From Leptotrichia sp. oral taxon 215 (GTDB lineage Bacteria; Fusobacteriota; Fusobacteriia; Fusobacteriales; Leptotrichiaceae): a DNA stretch of 7,853 bases. The position numbers were made by a program, and so were the translations under genes. Within the stretch, counting starts at the first letter, position 1; each line of letters starts with the position of its first letter. The stretch lies in NCBI GenBank assembly GCA_905371725.1, contig CAJPML010000039.1:1-7853 (forward strand), written 5' to 3'. Under the pieces are notes generated by a model that was not told the origin of the DNA, made no database searches, and worked only from the letters and a program-made list of their open reading frames with translations. Positions 1 to 6,245 of the stretch are shown in pieces.

Positions 1-46
1 CATATATATTATAGAACCACAATGCTTAAAAGTAATACTTGAATGT

Positions 47-75
47 ATTATACAGTATATAGATATGAAAGTTAA
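47..75 (-). promoter_or_regulatory. Putative leftward promoter towards a gene beyond the left edge
   Basis: Read on the minus strand there is a perfect TATAAT (47-52) with TTAACT (70-75) 17 bases upstream, matching 4 of 6 consensus -35 positions. It lies just past the terminator of the carrier gene, so it would start a new leftward unit. An 11-base palindrome, TATACAGTATA (49-59), overlaps the -10 box. A second minus-strand TATAAT sits at 8-13 without a good -35. In DNA this AT-rich such matches arise by chance, so support is modest. The first three bases of the window read ATG on the minus strand, but no ribosome site precedes them. Confidence 0.35.
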
Positions 76-87
76 ATCTTTTTTAAT

Positions 88-146
88 AAAAAAAATTCGA
101 CAACCTGAAAAACTAATTAAGCTTAGAATTTCTTAAGGTTATCGAA
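88..146 (-). terminator. Rho-independent terminator of the cystine-type symporter gene
   Basis: On the minus strand an 11-bp stem pairs TTCGATAACCT (from 146 down to 136) with AGGTTGTCGAA (106 down to 96), with one U-G wobble. It is followed directly by eight T residues (complement of 88-95). The 29-base loop can fold further around AAGCTT. It lies 55 bases after the symporter stop codon, the expected place. On the plus strand the wobble becomes an A-C mismatch and no T-run follows, so it acts leftward. Confidence 0.85.
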
Positions 147-201
147 CTTTTTGACTCCCCTATTTTACAAAGAGCCTTTATTTCATTTCAATATTATTTT
201 A

Positions 202-1575
202 TTACGCTTCTATTACTCTTTCACTTTTAAACACAGTTTCATCAAAGCTTCCCATTTCCCTGTCCACTACAGTTGAAATTGTCATTGCTCCATTTACGTT
301 TACTGCAGTACGTCCCATATCTATTATTGAATCTATAGGCAATACTATTGCGACAGGATCAAATGGCAGACCCATTCCACCAAGTACAACTGTTGCCGCT
401 ATATAGGCTGTTCCTGGAACTCCTGCCATTCCAAATGAACCTAATACTATTACTGTTATAAGGCTTATAAGAAATACAGGTGTAATCGCAATTCCATTCA
501 TATTAGCTATCATTATTGCTATAACTGCAGGGAATACTCCAGCACATCCATTCATTCCTATAGTAGTTCCCAATGTCGCTGTAAAGTTTGCAGTTGCAGG
601 ACTTACTCCCACTTCCTTTTCCAATGTTTCAATAGTTACAGGCAGTGTTCCCATACTTGAAGTTGTTGTAAGCGCAAGAATTAGCGGCGCCATTGCCTTC
701 TTATAATATGCAAAAGGATTTACTCCATGTATAGCAAGGTTTATAGACTGCATTATAACTACCAGTACTAACGATACAAACATTACAATCAGATAAGTAA
801 CAAGGTTTTTAAATACTTCCAGTCCATAGGAAGCTGTTAAGTCAAACATTAATGCTGCAACTCCATAAGGAATTATTTTTATAATAGTTGTTGTAACACT
901 TGTCATTACTGTAAATAATGCTTCCGCCACATCTTTTAATGGCTGTACTTTTTCAGGTTTTTTCAGGCTTACCCTATTTGTTGCAAATCCTAGGAATGCC
1001 GCAAATATTACTACTCCTATTACGCTTGTTTCACTCATTGCCTTGAAAATATTTGACGGAATAAATGAAACTACTACATCAACAAGCCCTTTATACTCAC
1101 CTTTACCTGTCCATGCTTCCATTCCTTCAGGTAATTTCATGCCTACTCCTAAATTAAACATCATTGCAACTGAAATTCCTATAATTGCTGAAATTGCAAC
1201 AGTTACTGTATAGTAACCTACTGATTTTCCTGTTAGTTTTCTCAAATTTTCATTGTTTTTCGAATTTACTATTGAATTGTAGACTGATAATCCAACTAGT
1301 GGAATAACAACCATCTTAAGAAGACTTGTAAATCCTCTTCCCACTAATGAAGCTGCAGTTGTCACATTTTTTATGATATCAGGTACCTGTTCTGCCCCTA
1401 CCATACCTAAAGTTGATTGAAATGCAATTCCTACAACAAACCCCAAGACTGTTGAAATAATAACTCTTGTAGAAAATTTAAATTTCTTTTTTAAATTTAC
1501 ATTTATATGGACTAATAAAAAGAATAATAAAATCAATATTCCTATCCATATGCTTGAAAATAATAATGTTGACAT
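202..1575 (-). CDS. tcyP: Cation:dicarboxylate symporter-family carrier, L-cystine (TcyP)-type
   Basis: Inner-membrane secondary carrier of 457 residues, close to the usual TcyP length. Family marks are in order: a hairpin-1 serine/threonine segment TTTSSMGTLP (303-312), the TM7 signature IGMNGCAG (339-346), the hairpin-2 tip MAGVPGTA (383-390) and the TM8 substrate segment DMGRTAVNVNGAMT (419-432). FAAFLG (191-196) and NGCAG also match what I recall of Bacillus and E. coli TcyP rather than GltP or DctA. Substrate is therefore probably L-cystine or a related sulfur amino acid, by family resemblance only. D419, R422 and N426 align with the substrate-binding D394, R397 and N401 of GltPh. The acidic sodium ligands D312 and D405 of GltPh correspond to N342 and A430 here, so ion coupling may differ. 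The ATG at 1575 is preceded by AGGAGGA five bases away. Single-gene unit with its own promoter and terminator. Confidence 0.88.
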   Translation of the reverse strand: MSTLLFSSIWIGILILLFFLLVHINVNLKKKFKFSTRVIISTVLGFVVGIAFQSTLGMVGAEQVPDIIKNVTTAASLVGRGFTSLLKMVVIPLVGLSVYNSIVNSKNNENLRKLTGKSVGYYTVTVAISAIIGISVAMMFNLGVGMKLPEGMEAWTGKGEYKGLVDVVVSFIPSNIFKAMSETSVIGVVIFAAFLGFATNRVSLKKPEKVQPLKDVAEALFTVMTSVTTTIIKIIPYGVAALMFDLTASYGLEVFKNLVTYLIVMFVSLVLVVIMQSINLAIHGVNPFAYYKKAMAPLILALTTTSSMGTLPVTIETLEKEVGVSPATANFTATLGTTIGMNGCAGVFPAVIAIMIANMNGIAITPVFLISLITVIVLGSFGMAGVPGTAYIAATVVLGGMGLPFDPVAIVLPIDSIIDMGRTAVNVNGAMTISTVVDREMGSFDETVFKSERVIEA

Positions 1576-1624
1576 TTTTTTCCTCCTGTTCTGTTAATAA
1601 ATTATAACTTCAAAATGTTTTCAT

Positions 1625-1645
1625 ATACAAATATAACATTTGTAT
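1625..1645. promoter_or_regulatory. Palindromic operator-like site over the symporter -10 box
   Basis: ATACAAAT (1625-1632), a five-base centre, then ATTTGTAT (1638-1645): a perfect inverted repeat with 8-base arms. It covers the -10 box and runs to about the transcription start, where a bound dimeric repressor would block RNA polymerase. The regulator is unknown. Control by cystine or sulfur supply would fit the gene, but that is inference. Confidence 0.5.
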
Positions 1646-1658
1646 TTCATTATGTCAA
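1630..1658 (-). promoter_or_regulatory. Sigma-70-type promoter of the cystine-type symporter
   Basis: On the minus strand a perfect TTGACA (1653-1658) is followed by a 17-base spacer and TATATT (1630-1635). The -10 is preceded by TGT, giving an extended -10 (TGnTATATT). The start of transcription would fall near 1623, leaving a leader of about 47 bases before the ATG at 1575. This is the best promoter match in the window. Confidence 0.75.
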
Positions 1659-1829
1659 GAATTTTTTTTAGTTTCTCATTTCTTTTTTCTTATTAACAAA
1701 ATAGAAAATTATTACTGAGCCTTAATTACAGCACTAAATCTAATGTTTTTTAATTTATGAATATTAATTTCTAAAAATTCTGTTTATATTCAAAAAAGTA
1801 GGAATTTACCTGCTATTTGTATATTGAAA

Positions 1830-1838
1830 TGTTATAAT
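1830..1838 (+). promoter_or_regulatory. Alternative extended -10 element for the UPF0756 gene
   Basis: TGTTATAAT is a perfect extended -10 (TGn plus TATAAT), but no good -35 stands 16-18 bases upstream. One ATTFGTAT-like half-site, ATTTGTAT, lies just upstream at 1815-1822. Transcription from here would give a leader of about 95 bases. It may be a second promoter or a chance match in AT-rich DNA. Confidence 0.3.
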
Positions 1839-1860
1839 ATATTTTAAATAGACAAGGTTA

Positions 1861-1889
1861 TTGTAATTTTTCCTGTTATCCGATATAAT
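1861..1889 (+). promoter_or_regulatory. Promoter of the UPF0756 membrane protein gene
   Basis: TTGTAA (1861-1866, 4 of 6 consensus), a 17-base spacer and a perfect TATAAT (1884-1889). The predicted start near 1896 leaves a leader of about 44 bases before the ATG at 1940. Confidence 0.55.
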
Positions 1890-1939
1890 TAACATAAATT
1901 ATAATATCAAATTTAATATTTTTTTAAGGAGAGTGAGAG

Positions 1940-2401
1940 ATGGAAAGCTGGTTATTTTTAGGATTAATACTGGTTGTCGGAATTGTGTCAAAAAATCAGT
2001 CTATAATAATAGCAACAATTTTTGTAATGATATTAAAATTTTTACCATTTACAGATAATATAATGACCGAATTTAGAAAAAAAGGAATAAACTGGGGTGT
2101 ATTAGTTATTACAGTTGCAATTTTAATTCCTATAGCAACTAAGGAAATAGGATTTCTTGATCTTGTAAATGCCTTTAAATCTCCTATTGGATGGGTTGCA
2201 ATATTAAGTGGAATCGGAGTTTCCCTGCTTTCAGAAAAAGGTGTAAATCTACTTTCAGGACAGCCTGAAATAACTGTTGCCCTTGTTTTTGGCACAATAA
2301 TCGGAGTTGTTTTCATGAAAGGAGTCGCAGCAGGCCCTGTTATCGCCAGTGGAATAACATATTGCATTTTGCAAATTATAAATATTATCTGGAAAAAATA
2401 A
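1940..2401 (+). CDS. UPF0756 (DUF441, YeaL/YtwI-type) membrane protein
   Basis: A 153-residue hydrophobic protein of the inner membrane with about four to six membrane-spanning stretches (near 4-17, 21-36, 52-66, 82-97, 111-127 and 131-150). Family marks I recognise are the early SKNQS segment (17-21, compare SHNT in E. coli YeaL), IPIA (63-66), and the C-terminal run SGQPEI...FGTIIGV...[12 protein letters not shown] (106-138), matching the YeaL pattern SQPQL...GTVLGV...GVPVGPLIAAG. The molecular function of this family is not established, and nothing here settles it. The start is well supported by AAGGAG, with AGGAG ending eight bases before the ATG. No strong terminator follows, so transcription may read into the small exported-protein gene 105 bases downstream. 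It diverges from the cystine-type carrier, but a functional link is not shown. Confidence 0.9.
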   Translation: MESWLFLGLILVVGIVSKNQSIIIATIFVMILKFLPFTDNIMTEFRKKGINWGVLVITVAILIPIATKEIGFLDLVNAFKSPIGWVAILSGIGVSLLSEKGVNLLSGQPEITVALVFGTIIGVVFMKGVAAGPVIASGITYCILQIINIIWKK

Positions 2402-2492
2402 AAATAATTGCTCACATGTATAAATCTCTCATTTTTCTTTAATGAAAATATGTTATTTTATAAATGGGAATTGACATCCTGAATTTAATATT
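2402..2492 (+). other. Short intergenic stretch before the small exported-protein gene
   Basis: No strong terminator or promoter. TATAAA (2459-2464) could serve as a -10, but its -35 partner is poor. A weak AT-only hairpin (TTTTC at 2433-2437 with GAAAA at 2444-2448) has no T-run after it. TTGACA at 2471-2476 looks like a -35, but a -10 17 bases on would lie over the ribosome site and first codons, so it is not a usable promoter for this gene. Confidence 0.4.
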
Positions 2493-2497
2493 AGGAG
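2493..2497 (+). promoter_or_regulatory. Ribosome binding site that fixes the start at 2507
   Basis: AGGAG ends nine bases before the ATG at 2507, a normal spacing. It directly abuts the upstream in-frame ATG at 2498, which therefore cannot be served by it. The longer form (MILMKK...) is unlikely and the protein should start MKKLIV. Confidence 0.8.
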
Positions 2498-2506
2498 ATG
2501 ATACTT

Positions 2507-2785
2507 ATGAAAAAACTTATTGTTTCAATATTTTTATTATTTGGACTGTTAGGATTCGCAAGTTCAAGATTTATTGAAAGCTGCGAAATCACATCTGTAG
2601 GAACTTATAAAAACGGGACAGGTTATGCAAACTGCGTAAGCTTAGAATCTGGAAGACATTTCAATTTTACAGATGTAAACTATTCAACTAGAAAAAATCT
2701 TTATGTTGGAGGAGTTTATAAAATGTACTTCAATGGTAACGGATATAACAATTTATACTTGACAGGTTATAGATACTTATATTAG
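2507..2785 (+). CDS. Small exported protein with two cysteines, function unknown
   Basis: A 92-residue protein I do not recognise. Residues 1-20 form a clean Sec signal peptide: KK at 2-3, a hydrophobic core LIVSIFLLFGLLGF and a small-residue end ASS, so signal peptidase I cleavage near residue 20 would leave about 72 residues. The cleavage site has no lipobox cysteine, so it is not a lipoprotein. The mature part has two cysteines, in ESCEI (25-29) and YANCV (40-44), fifteen residues apart, which could form one disulfide. The rest alternates aromatic/hydrophobic and polar residues and is very rich in Tyr, Gly and Asn (YVGGVYKMYFNGNGYNN, then LYLTGYRYLY at the end), suggesting a small all-beta domain in the envelope or outside the cell. 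It follows the UPF0756 gene on the same strand but may have its own weak promoter. The signal peptide and ribosome site make a real gene likely. Confidence 0.75.
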   Translation: MKKLIVSIFLLFGLLGFASSRFIESCEITSVGTYKNGTGYANCVSLESGRHFNFTDVNYSTRKNLYVGGVYKMYFNGNGYNNLYLTGYRYLY

Positions 2786-3117
2786 TTAAAATATAAATAT
2801 TAAAATCTATTCCCTGCATTTTCATAAAACTTTTTAGTTTTAAATTTAAATCAAAGTGTCAGGATGTCAAACAAATCTAAATTAAAAATAAAATCAATAT
2901 TATATAAGTGTTTTAAGACTTTTAAAAAATAAGTTTCCAATAACTTTCTCTTTTTTTATAGTATAATATAAACAATAATAAAAAATTACACATACATATT
3001 ATAGAATATTTATATATAAAAATGTGCCTGAAAACTCTATTTCTAATAAAAATATATTGAGATAATCTCCAAATTTTTATTAAGTTTTTCAGACACATTT
3101 TAATTTAGTTAATGTTT
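2786..3117. other. Gene-free convergent intergenic region
   Basis: The 332 bases between two convergent genes contain no supported open frame. They hold a weak hairpin AAAACT-TTTT-AGTTTT (2826-2841), which could end the rightward unit but has little GC and only a short T-run. There is also the right copy of the 12-bp repeat, a plus-strand TATAAT (2962-2967) without a -35, and the large nested hairpin at 3019-3101. Confidence 0.75.
3019..3101 (-). terminator. Large nested hairpin, probable terminator of the GH13 unit
   Basis: Outer arms 3019-3036 and 3083-3101 pair over 18 positions, with one G-U wobble on the minus strand and one bulged base. Inside, TAATAAAAAT (3044-3053) pairs perfectly with ATTTTTATTA (3073-3082). 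At the tip TTGAGA pairs with TCTC-AA around a TAA loop (3057-3072). On the minus strand the structure starts 16 bases after the GH13 stop codon and ends in CACATTTT, followed by TATATATAAA, so it fits an intrinsic terminator. In the plus direction it could also stop readthrough from the small exported-protein gene. It is unusually long for a simple terminator. Confidence 0.7.
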
Positions 3118-6100
3118 CTAATATCTAAACATTCTCACATTATCCGGTACTTTTTCATTTACCCAACGTTTTAATATCATTCCCTGTTTCGCCTTCAGGG
3201 ACAGTTTTATTTTTCCTTTCCCATCTATTTTAACAATATTTCCCTTTATTAGATCCAGATACTTTTCATTAGGATGACCAGTAATAAATTCTATATTTTC
3301 CACATCTTTAAAGGAATTATTTATAACAGTAATAATGGAACGTCCTTCATTTGAACGCTCATAAGCTATTACGTCATTTTCATTATCAGCAAGCAGTTCC
3401 TTGAATTTTCCATATACAAGAACCCTGTTTTCTCTTCTTATTTTTATAAGTTTTTTATACCACTGAAATAAATCCTTATCAAGATACTGCTCATATTCTT
3501 CATTTCTGTTTATCTTAGAAGGATTTTTTTCCACATCATAGATAAACTCATCCCAGAGCATAGGCTTTCTACAGTAAGGATCTGTAGCTCCCCACATACC
3601 TACCTCATCTCCGTAAAATAACATTGGAGCACCTATATATGTCATCTGGAAAATTGATATAAGTTTTAATATATCCTTTGGCTTAATATTACTGCTAATC
3701 CAGTCTATTGTAGTGTTTGGATGATAATTCGAAGCTAGGTCAGGTCTTATTCCGTTATACCCTTTTTCAAGTTGCTTTCCTTCTTCCAGATTTCTTCCTA
3801 CCTTATCATTCACAATTCTAGAATAAAGCCTGTCTGTATCGTGTGAACCATTTAAATTCTGGGAAGCCTGCAATGCCTGAAATGGATACCACGTTCTTTT
3901 TTCCCTCAGTTCATTGAAAAAATCCTGAGCTTTGAGCTTGTAGGTATCTCCGCCTTCTTTTCCCTGATTTATAAAATATCCTATCACTGTTTTCAGCCAT
4001 TCATAATTCATTACAGTATCAAATTTATTACCGTCGTTTATATCTCCTGAAGCATTTCCCCACAGTTCGGCAGTTATATAGGAGTCCGCCTTTACATCCT
4101 TCACAACTTCCCGCCATTCATGCCAGAATTTCTGATTTTCCAGACAGTTTGGCACATCAAGTCTCCATCCGTCTATCCCGTCATCATCTTGCCAGTTAGC
4201 TGAAACTCTTCCATCAGGTCCATACATCCATTTTCTCGTAATATTGAAAATATATTCTTTATACTGTTCATTGAACGTGTTAAATTCAGGCAGTGAATTA
4301 AAACCTGCCCATGCATTGTAAATTACCCTGTTTTTATTCGCACTTACAGTCAGGTAGGCATCCTCATCGGAAAAATGTTCTTCCACCGGAACATGTTCCT
4401 TAAAATCTGTAAACTTGTACCAGTCCTTATATTCGGATTTTTCACCATCAGCCATTACCATATTAAAAGTCCAGTGTCTGTCACTGCTATGGTTAAACAC
4501 TCCGTCAAATATGACTCTTATTCCATTCTTATGAAATTCCTTTATTAAGTCAGCCATAATAAGATCTGATTCTGTCCATACCCATGTAGCTGGATTTTCT
4601 GTTTCTCCGTATCCATTTTTCCCTTTATTTTCACCTTTCAGGTTTACTTCCAGTAATTTCAGTTCGCTGTTATTGACTGCATTTTTTCCAAGAACATCAA
4701 TGTATGACTTATTTCCATATCCGTTGTTTTCAGATATTTCAACTCCATGTTTTTTCCCGCTTGTCCTTATAGTACCAAAATCCGGTGAAATATGCCTGAA
4801 ATCATCAGCTCCATATTTATGGTTCTGATAGGAAAAAAATACAGGATTTAGCCATACTGCATTTATTCCCAGTTCCTTCATGTAAGGAATCTTTTCCTTA
4901 ATTCCTTTCAGATCTCCACCATACATTCTGGCGTATTTCAAACTGTAATTTATATTTTTTTCCTTTTCTTTCTCCCATGAAACCTGATGGCTAAAATCAG
5001 AAGTCCATCTGTTTCTGTCAAACTGCTCCTCATTTTCATTTTTAGACCATTTATATTTCTCTATAAAATTCTGCTCATGAAGTTCATTTACTTTAAATGC
5101 TTCCGGTCCAAATTCATTAAAAATCGGATCATTATAGTTATTTCCGTTATAAAATCTATCAGGAAATATATTGTACCAGACTGCTTCCTTGGACCAGTTT
5201 GGTATTTTAAATATTTGAATATCTTCCTCAGTTGTTTTCACAGAAAGCCTTTTCGGCTTCTTATCAAATGTCAAATCTTTTCCATCAAAATACGCCTTGA
5301 CTCCTCCGTCTTCTAAAACGAAGAAATAAAGAAGCTTTTCGACTTCCTTTCCAAAGTCGATTATTCTTCCAAAATAATCAAATCCATTTGTTCTGTCTCT
5401 AAATCTTTCAAGCTCATAAATCATTTCATAATTGTCTTCCTCATTCAGGACTACACTTATATAAGCTCTTTCGACATCATTCATCTGTGTTCTTATTTTA
5501 AACTCATATTCCCTGTCTGAAAGCTTATTAAAATACTTCAGGCTTTCATAATTATGAACTATTGCCTTAAGGTTAGTTTTCCTATCTATAGCTTCAAAGA
5601 CAAATTTTCCTGTTCCAATATCTCCCTGCGGAAACAGCGCTCCGTTTTCTCCGATTATAAGTTTCAGATTTTCATTTTTTGGATACCATTCATTGTCAAT
5701 TAAATATTTGTATTCATAAGTTCCTTCAGACAGTGCCAGCTCAACTTCATAAAACGTACCTTCTATATGGTGAATAGGTTCACTGTCTCCGGTCCATCCG
5801 TTAAAAACACCGGATATTTTCATTTCATCAGCTTTTTCCAGATTAAAATCCTTTATATCCAGTCTCATTCTATAAAATTTTGTTTTCGAAAACAGAACCT
5901 TATTTTTTTCAGAATCATAAGTTACCAGTATATCCAGTCCCTTCTGAAATCCCGTTATTGGTTTTGGAGTTACATCTTTTTCTATTTTTGCTTCAAAATC
6001 AGTTGCGAAAGGAGCAGTATGATTATAAGTAACTCCCTTCAGATTTCCATTTTCATCCTCCAATGAAAAAGAATAGCTTCCTGATTCTATATTCGACCAT

Positions 6101-6189
6101 TTGCAGACATACAGTCCATCATTTCTTTGTTTAAAATCTATTTTTTTATATAGCTCATTGTTTCTAAATATTAGCAGTATGTTTTTCAT
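3118..6189 (-). CDS. Multidomain GH13 alpha-glucan hydrolase (neopullulanase/cyclomaltodextrinase-like)
   Basis: A 1023-residue alpha-amylase-family enzyme that should cleave alpha-glucosidic bonds in maltodextrins, cyclodextrins, pullulan or glycogen; exact specificity is not readable. No signal peptide, so cytoplasmic. Domains: N-terminal region of unclear type (1-100); a CBM48/AMPK-like starch-binding fold with GVFNGW (127-132) and EYKYLIDNEWYP (159-170); a CBM34-like N domain (about 220-310); the TIM barrel from AVWYNIFPDRF (336-346); and a C-terminal beta domain (about 910-1010). All four GH13 motifs are intact: DGVFNH (562-567), GWRLDVPN (674-681, nucleophile D678), AELW (707-710, acid/base E708) and NGSHDT (780-785, D784). 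GADDFRHISPDFGT (460-473) precedes an unusual insertion of about 70 residues (474-543). Most known relatives are 550-700 residues, so this is long. It follows the aminopeptidase gene by 56 bases. The start has GGGAGAG close to the ATG and AAAGGA further back. Confidence 0.9.
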   Translation of the reverse strand: MKNILLIFRNNELYKKIDFKQRNDGLYVCKWSNIESGSYSFSLEDENGNLKGVTYNHTAPFATDFEAKIEKDVTPKPITGFQKGLDILVTYDSEKNKVLFSKTKFYRMRLDIKDFNLEKADEMKISGVFNGWTGDSEPIHHIEGTFYEVELALSEGTYEYKYLIDNEWYPKNENLKLIIGENGALFPQGDIGTGKFVFEAIDRKTNLKAIVHNYESLKYFNKLSDREYEFKIRTQMNDVERAYISVVLNEEDNYEMIYELERFRDRTNGFDYFGRIIDFGKEVEKLLYFFVLEDGGVKAYFDGKDLTFDKKPKRLSVKTTEEDIQIFKIPNWSKEAVWYNIFPDRFYNGNNYNDPIFNEFGPEAFKVNELHEQNFIEKYKWSKNENEEQFDRNRWTSDFSHQVSWEKEKEKNINYSLKYARMYGGDLKGIKEKIPYMKELGINAVWLNPVFFSYQNHKYGADDFRHISPDFGTIRTSGKKHGVEISENNGYGNKSYIDVLGKNAVNNSELKLLEVNLKGENKGKNGYGETENPATWVWTESDLIMADLIKEFHKNGIRVIFDGVFNHSSDRHWTFNMVMADGEKSEYKDWYKFTDFKEHVPVEEHFSDEDAYLTVSANKNRVIYNAWAGFNSLPEFNTFNEQYKEYIFNITRKWMYGPDGRVSANWQDDDGIDGWRLDVPNCLENQKFWHEWREVVKDVKADSYITAELWGNASGDINDGNKFDTVMNYEWLKTVIGYFINQGKEGGDTYKLKAQDFFNELREKRTWYPFQALQASQNLNGSHDTDRLYSRIVNDKVGRNLEEGKQLEKGYNGIRPDLASNYHPNTTIDWISSNIKPKDILKLISIFQMTYIGAPMLFYGDEVGMWGATDPYCRKPMLWDEFIYDVEKNPSKINRNEEYEQYLDKDLFQWYKKLIKIRRENRVLVYGKFKELLADNENDVIAYERSNEGRSIITVINNSFKDVENIEFITGHPNEKYLDLIKGNIVKIDGKGKIKLSLKAKQGMILKRWVNEKVPDNVRMFRY

Positions 6190-6214
6190 TTCTCTCCCAA
6201 TTCCTTTATTACAC

Positions 6215-6242
6215 TTCTTATCCTCTGATTTTCAGATAAGAA
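6215..6242 (-). other. Stem-loop between the aminopeptidase and GH13 genes
   Basis: Outer arms TTCTTAT (6215-6221) and ATAAGAA (6236-6242) pair over 7 bp. An inner stem CTGA (6225-6228) with TCAG (6232-6235) is offset by a three-base bulge. It begins four bases after the aminopeptidase stop codon on the minus strand. No T-run follows in either direction, so it is not a convincing terminator. It may stabilise the upstream message, cause partial attenuation, or be neutral. Confidence 0.4.
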
Positions 6243-6245
6243 AAT

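Larger units (their letters stand above)
1576..1939. other. Divergent intergenic control region, no gene seen
   Basis: This 364-base stretch separates two divergently transcribed membrane-protein genes. It holds the leftward carrier promoter and its palindrome, and one or two rightward promoters, which are listed separately. The middle part (about 1660-1800) is plain AT-rich sequence with no open frame that has a ribosome site. The 8-mer ATTTGTAT occurs three times here, counting both strands (1625-1632 minus, 1638-1645 plus, 1815-1822 plus). Confidence 0.8.
2471..2870. repeat. 12-bp inverted repeat flanking the small exported-protein gene
   Basis: TTGACATCCTGA at 2471-2482 recurs as its exact reverse complement TCAGGATGTCAA at 2859-2870, so the two copies bracket the gene and little else. 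Neither copy extends further. There is no transposase and no evident target duplication. In a window of this size a 12-base match can occur by chance, so this is recorded as an observation only. Confidence 0.35.

Noticed and set aside
1..3. ATG on the minus strand at the left edge as a gene start
   Set aside because: No ribosome site upstream and no following sequence to test it.
1797..1814. Small hairpin AGTAGG-AATTTA-CCTGCT with a T-run on the minus side
   Set aside because: Only six pairs, one of them a mismatch on the minus strand where the T-run lies, and no leftward gene for it to terminate.
1996..2415. 139-codon open frame on the minus strand opposite the UPF0756 gene
   Set aside because: It is the antisense of a recognised membrane-protein gene, has no ribosome site, and its translation resembles no family.
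2471..2476. Perfect TTGACA as a -35 for the small exported-protein gene
   Set aside because: A -10 at normal spacing would fall over the ribosome site and the first bases before the start codon, and no TATAAT-like box is there.
2498..2506. Upstream ATG giving a three-residue-longer small exported protein
   Set aside because: The AGGAG site abuts this ATG directly and is correctly spaced only for the ATG at 2507, which also gives a standard signal peptide.
2962..3101. Possible plus-strand small RNA from TATAAT at 2962-2967 to the nested hairpin
   Set aside because: No -35 at any suitable distance, and perfect TATAAT is common in this AT-rich DNA; there is no positive evidence for a transcript.
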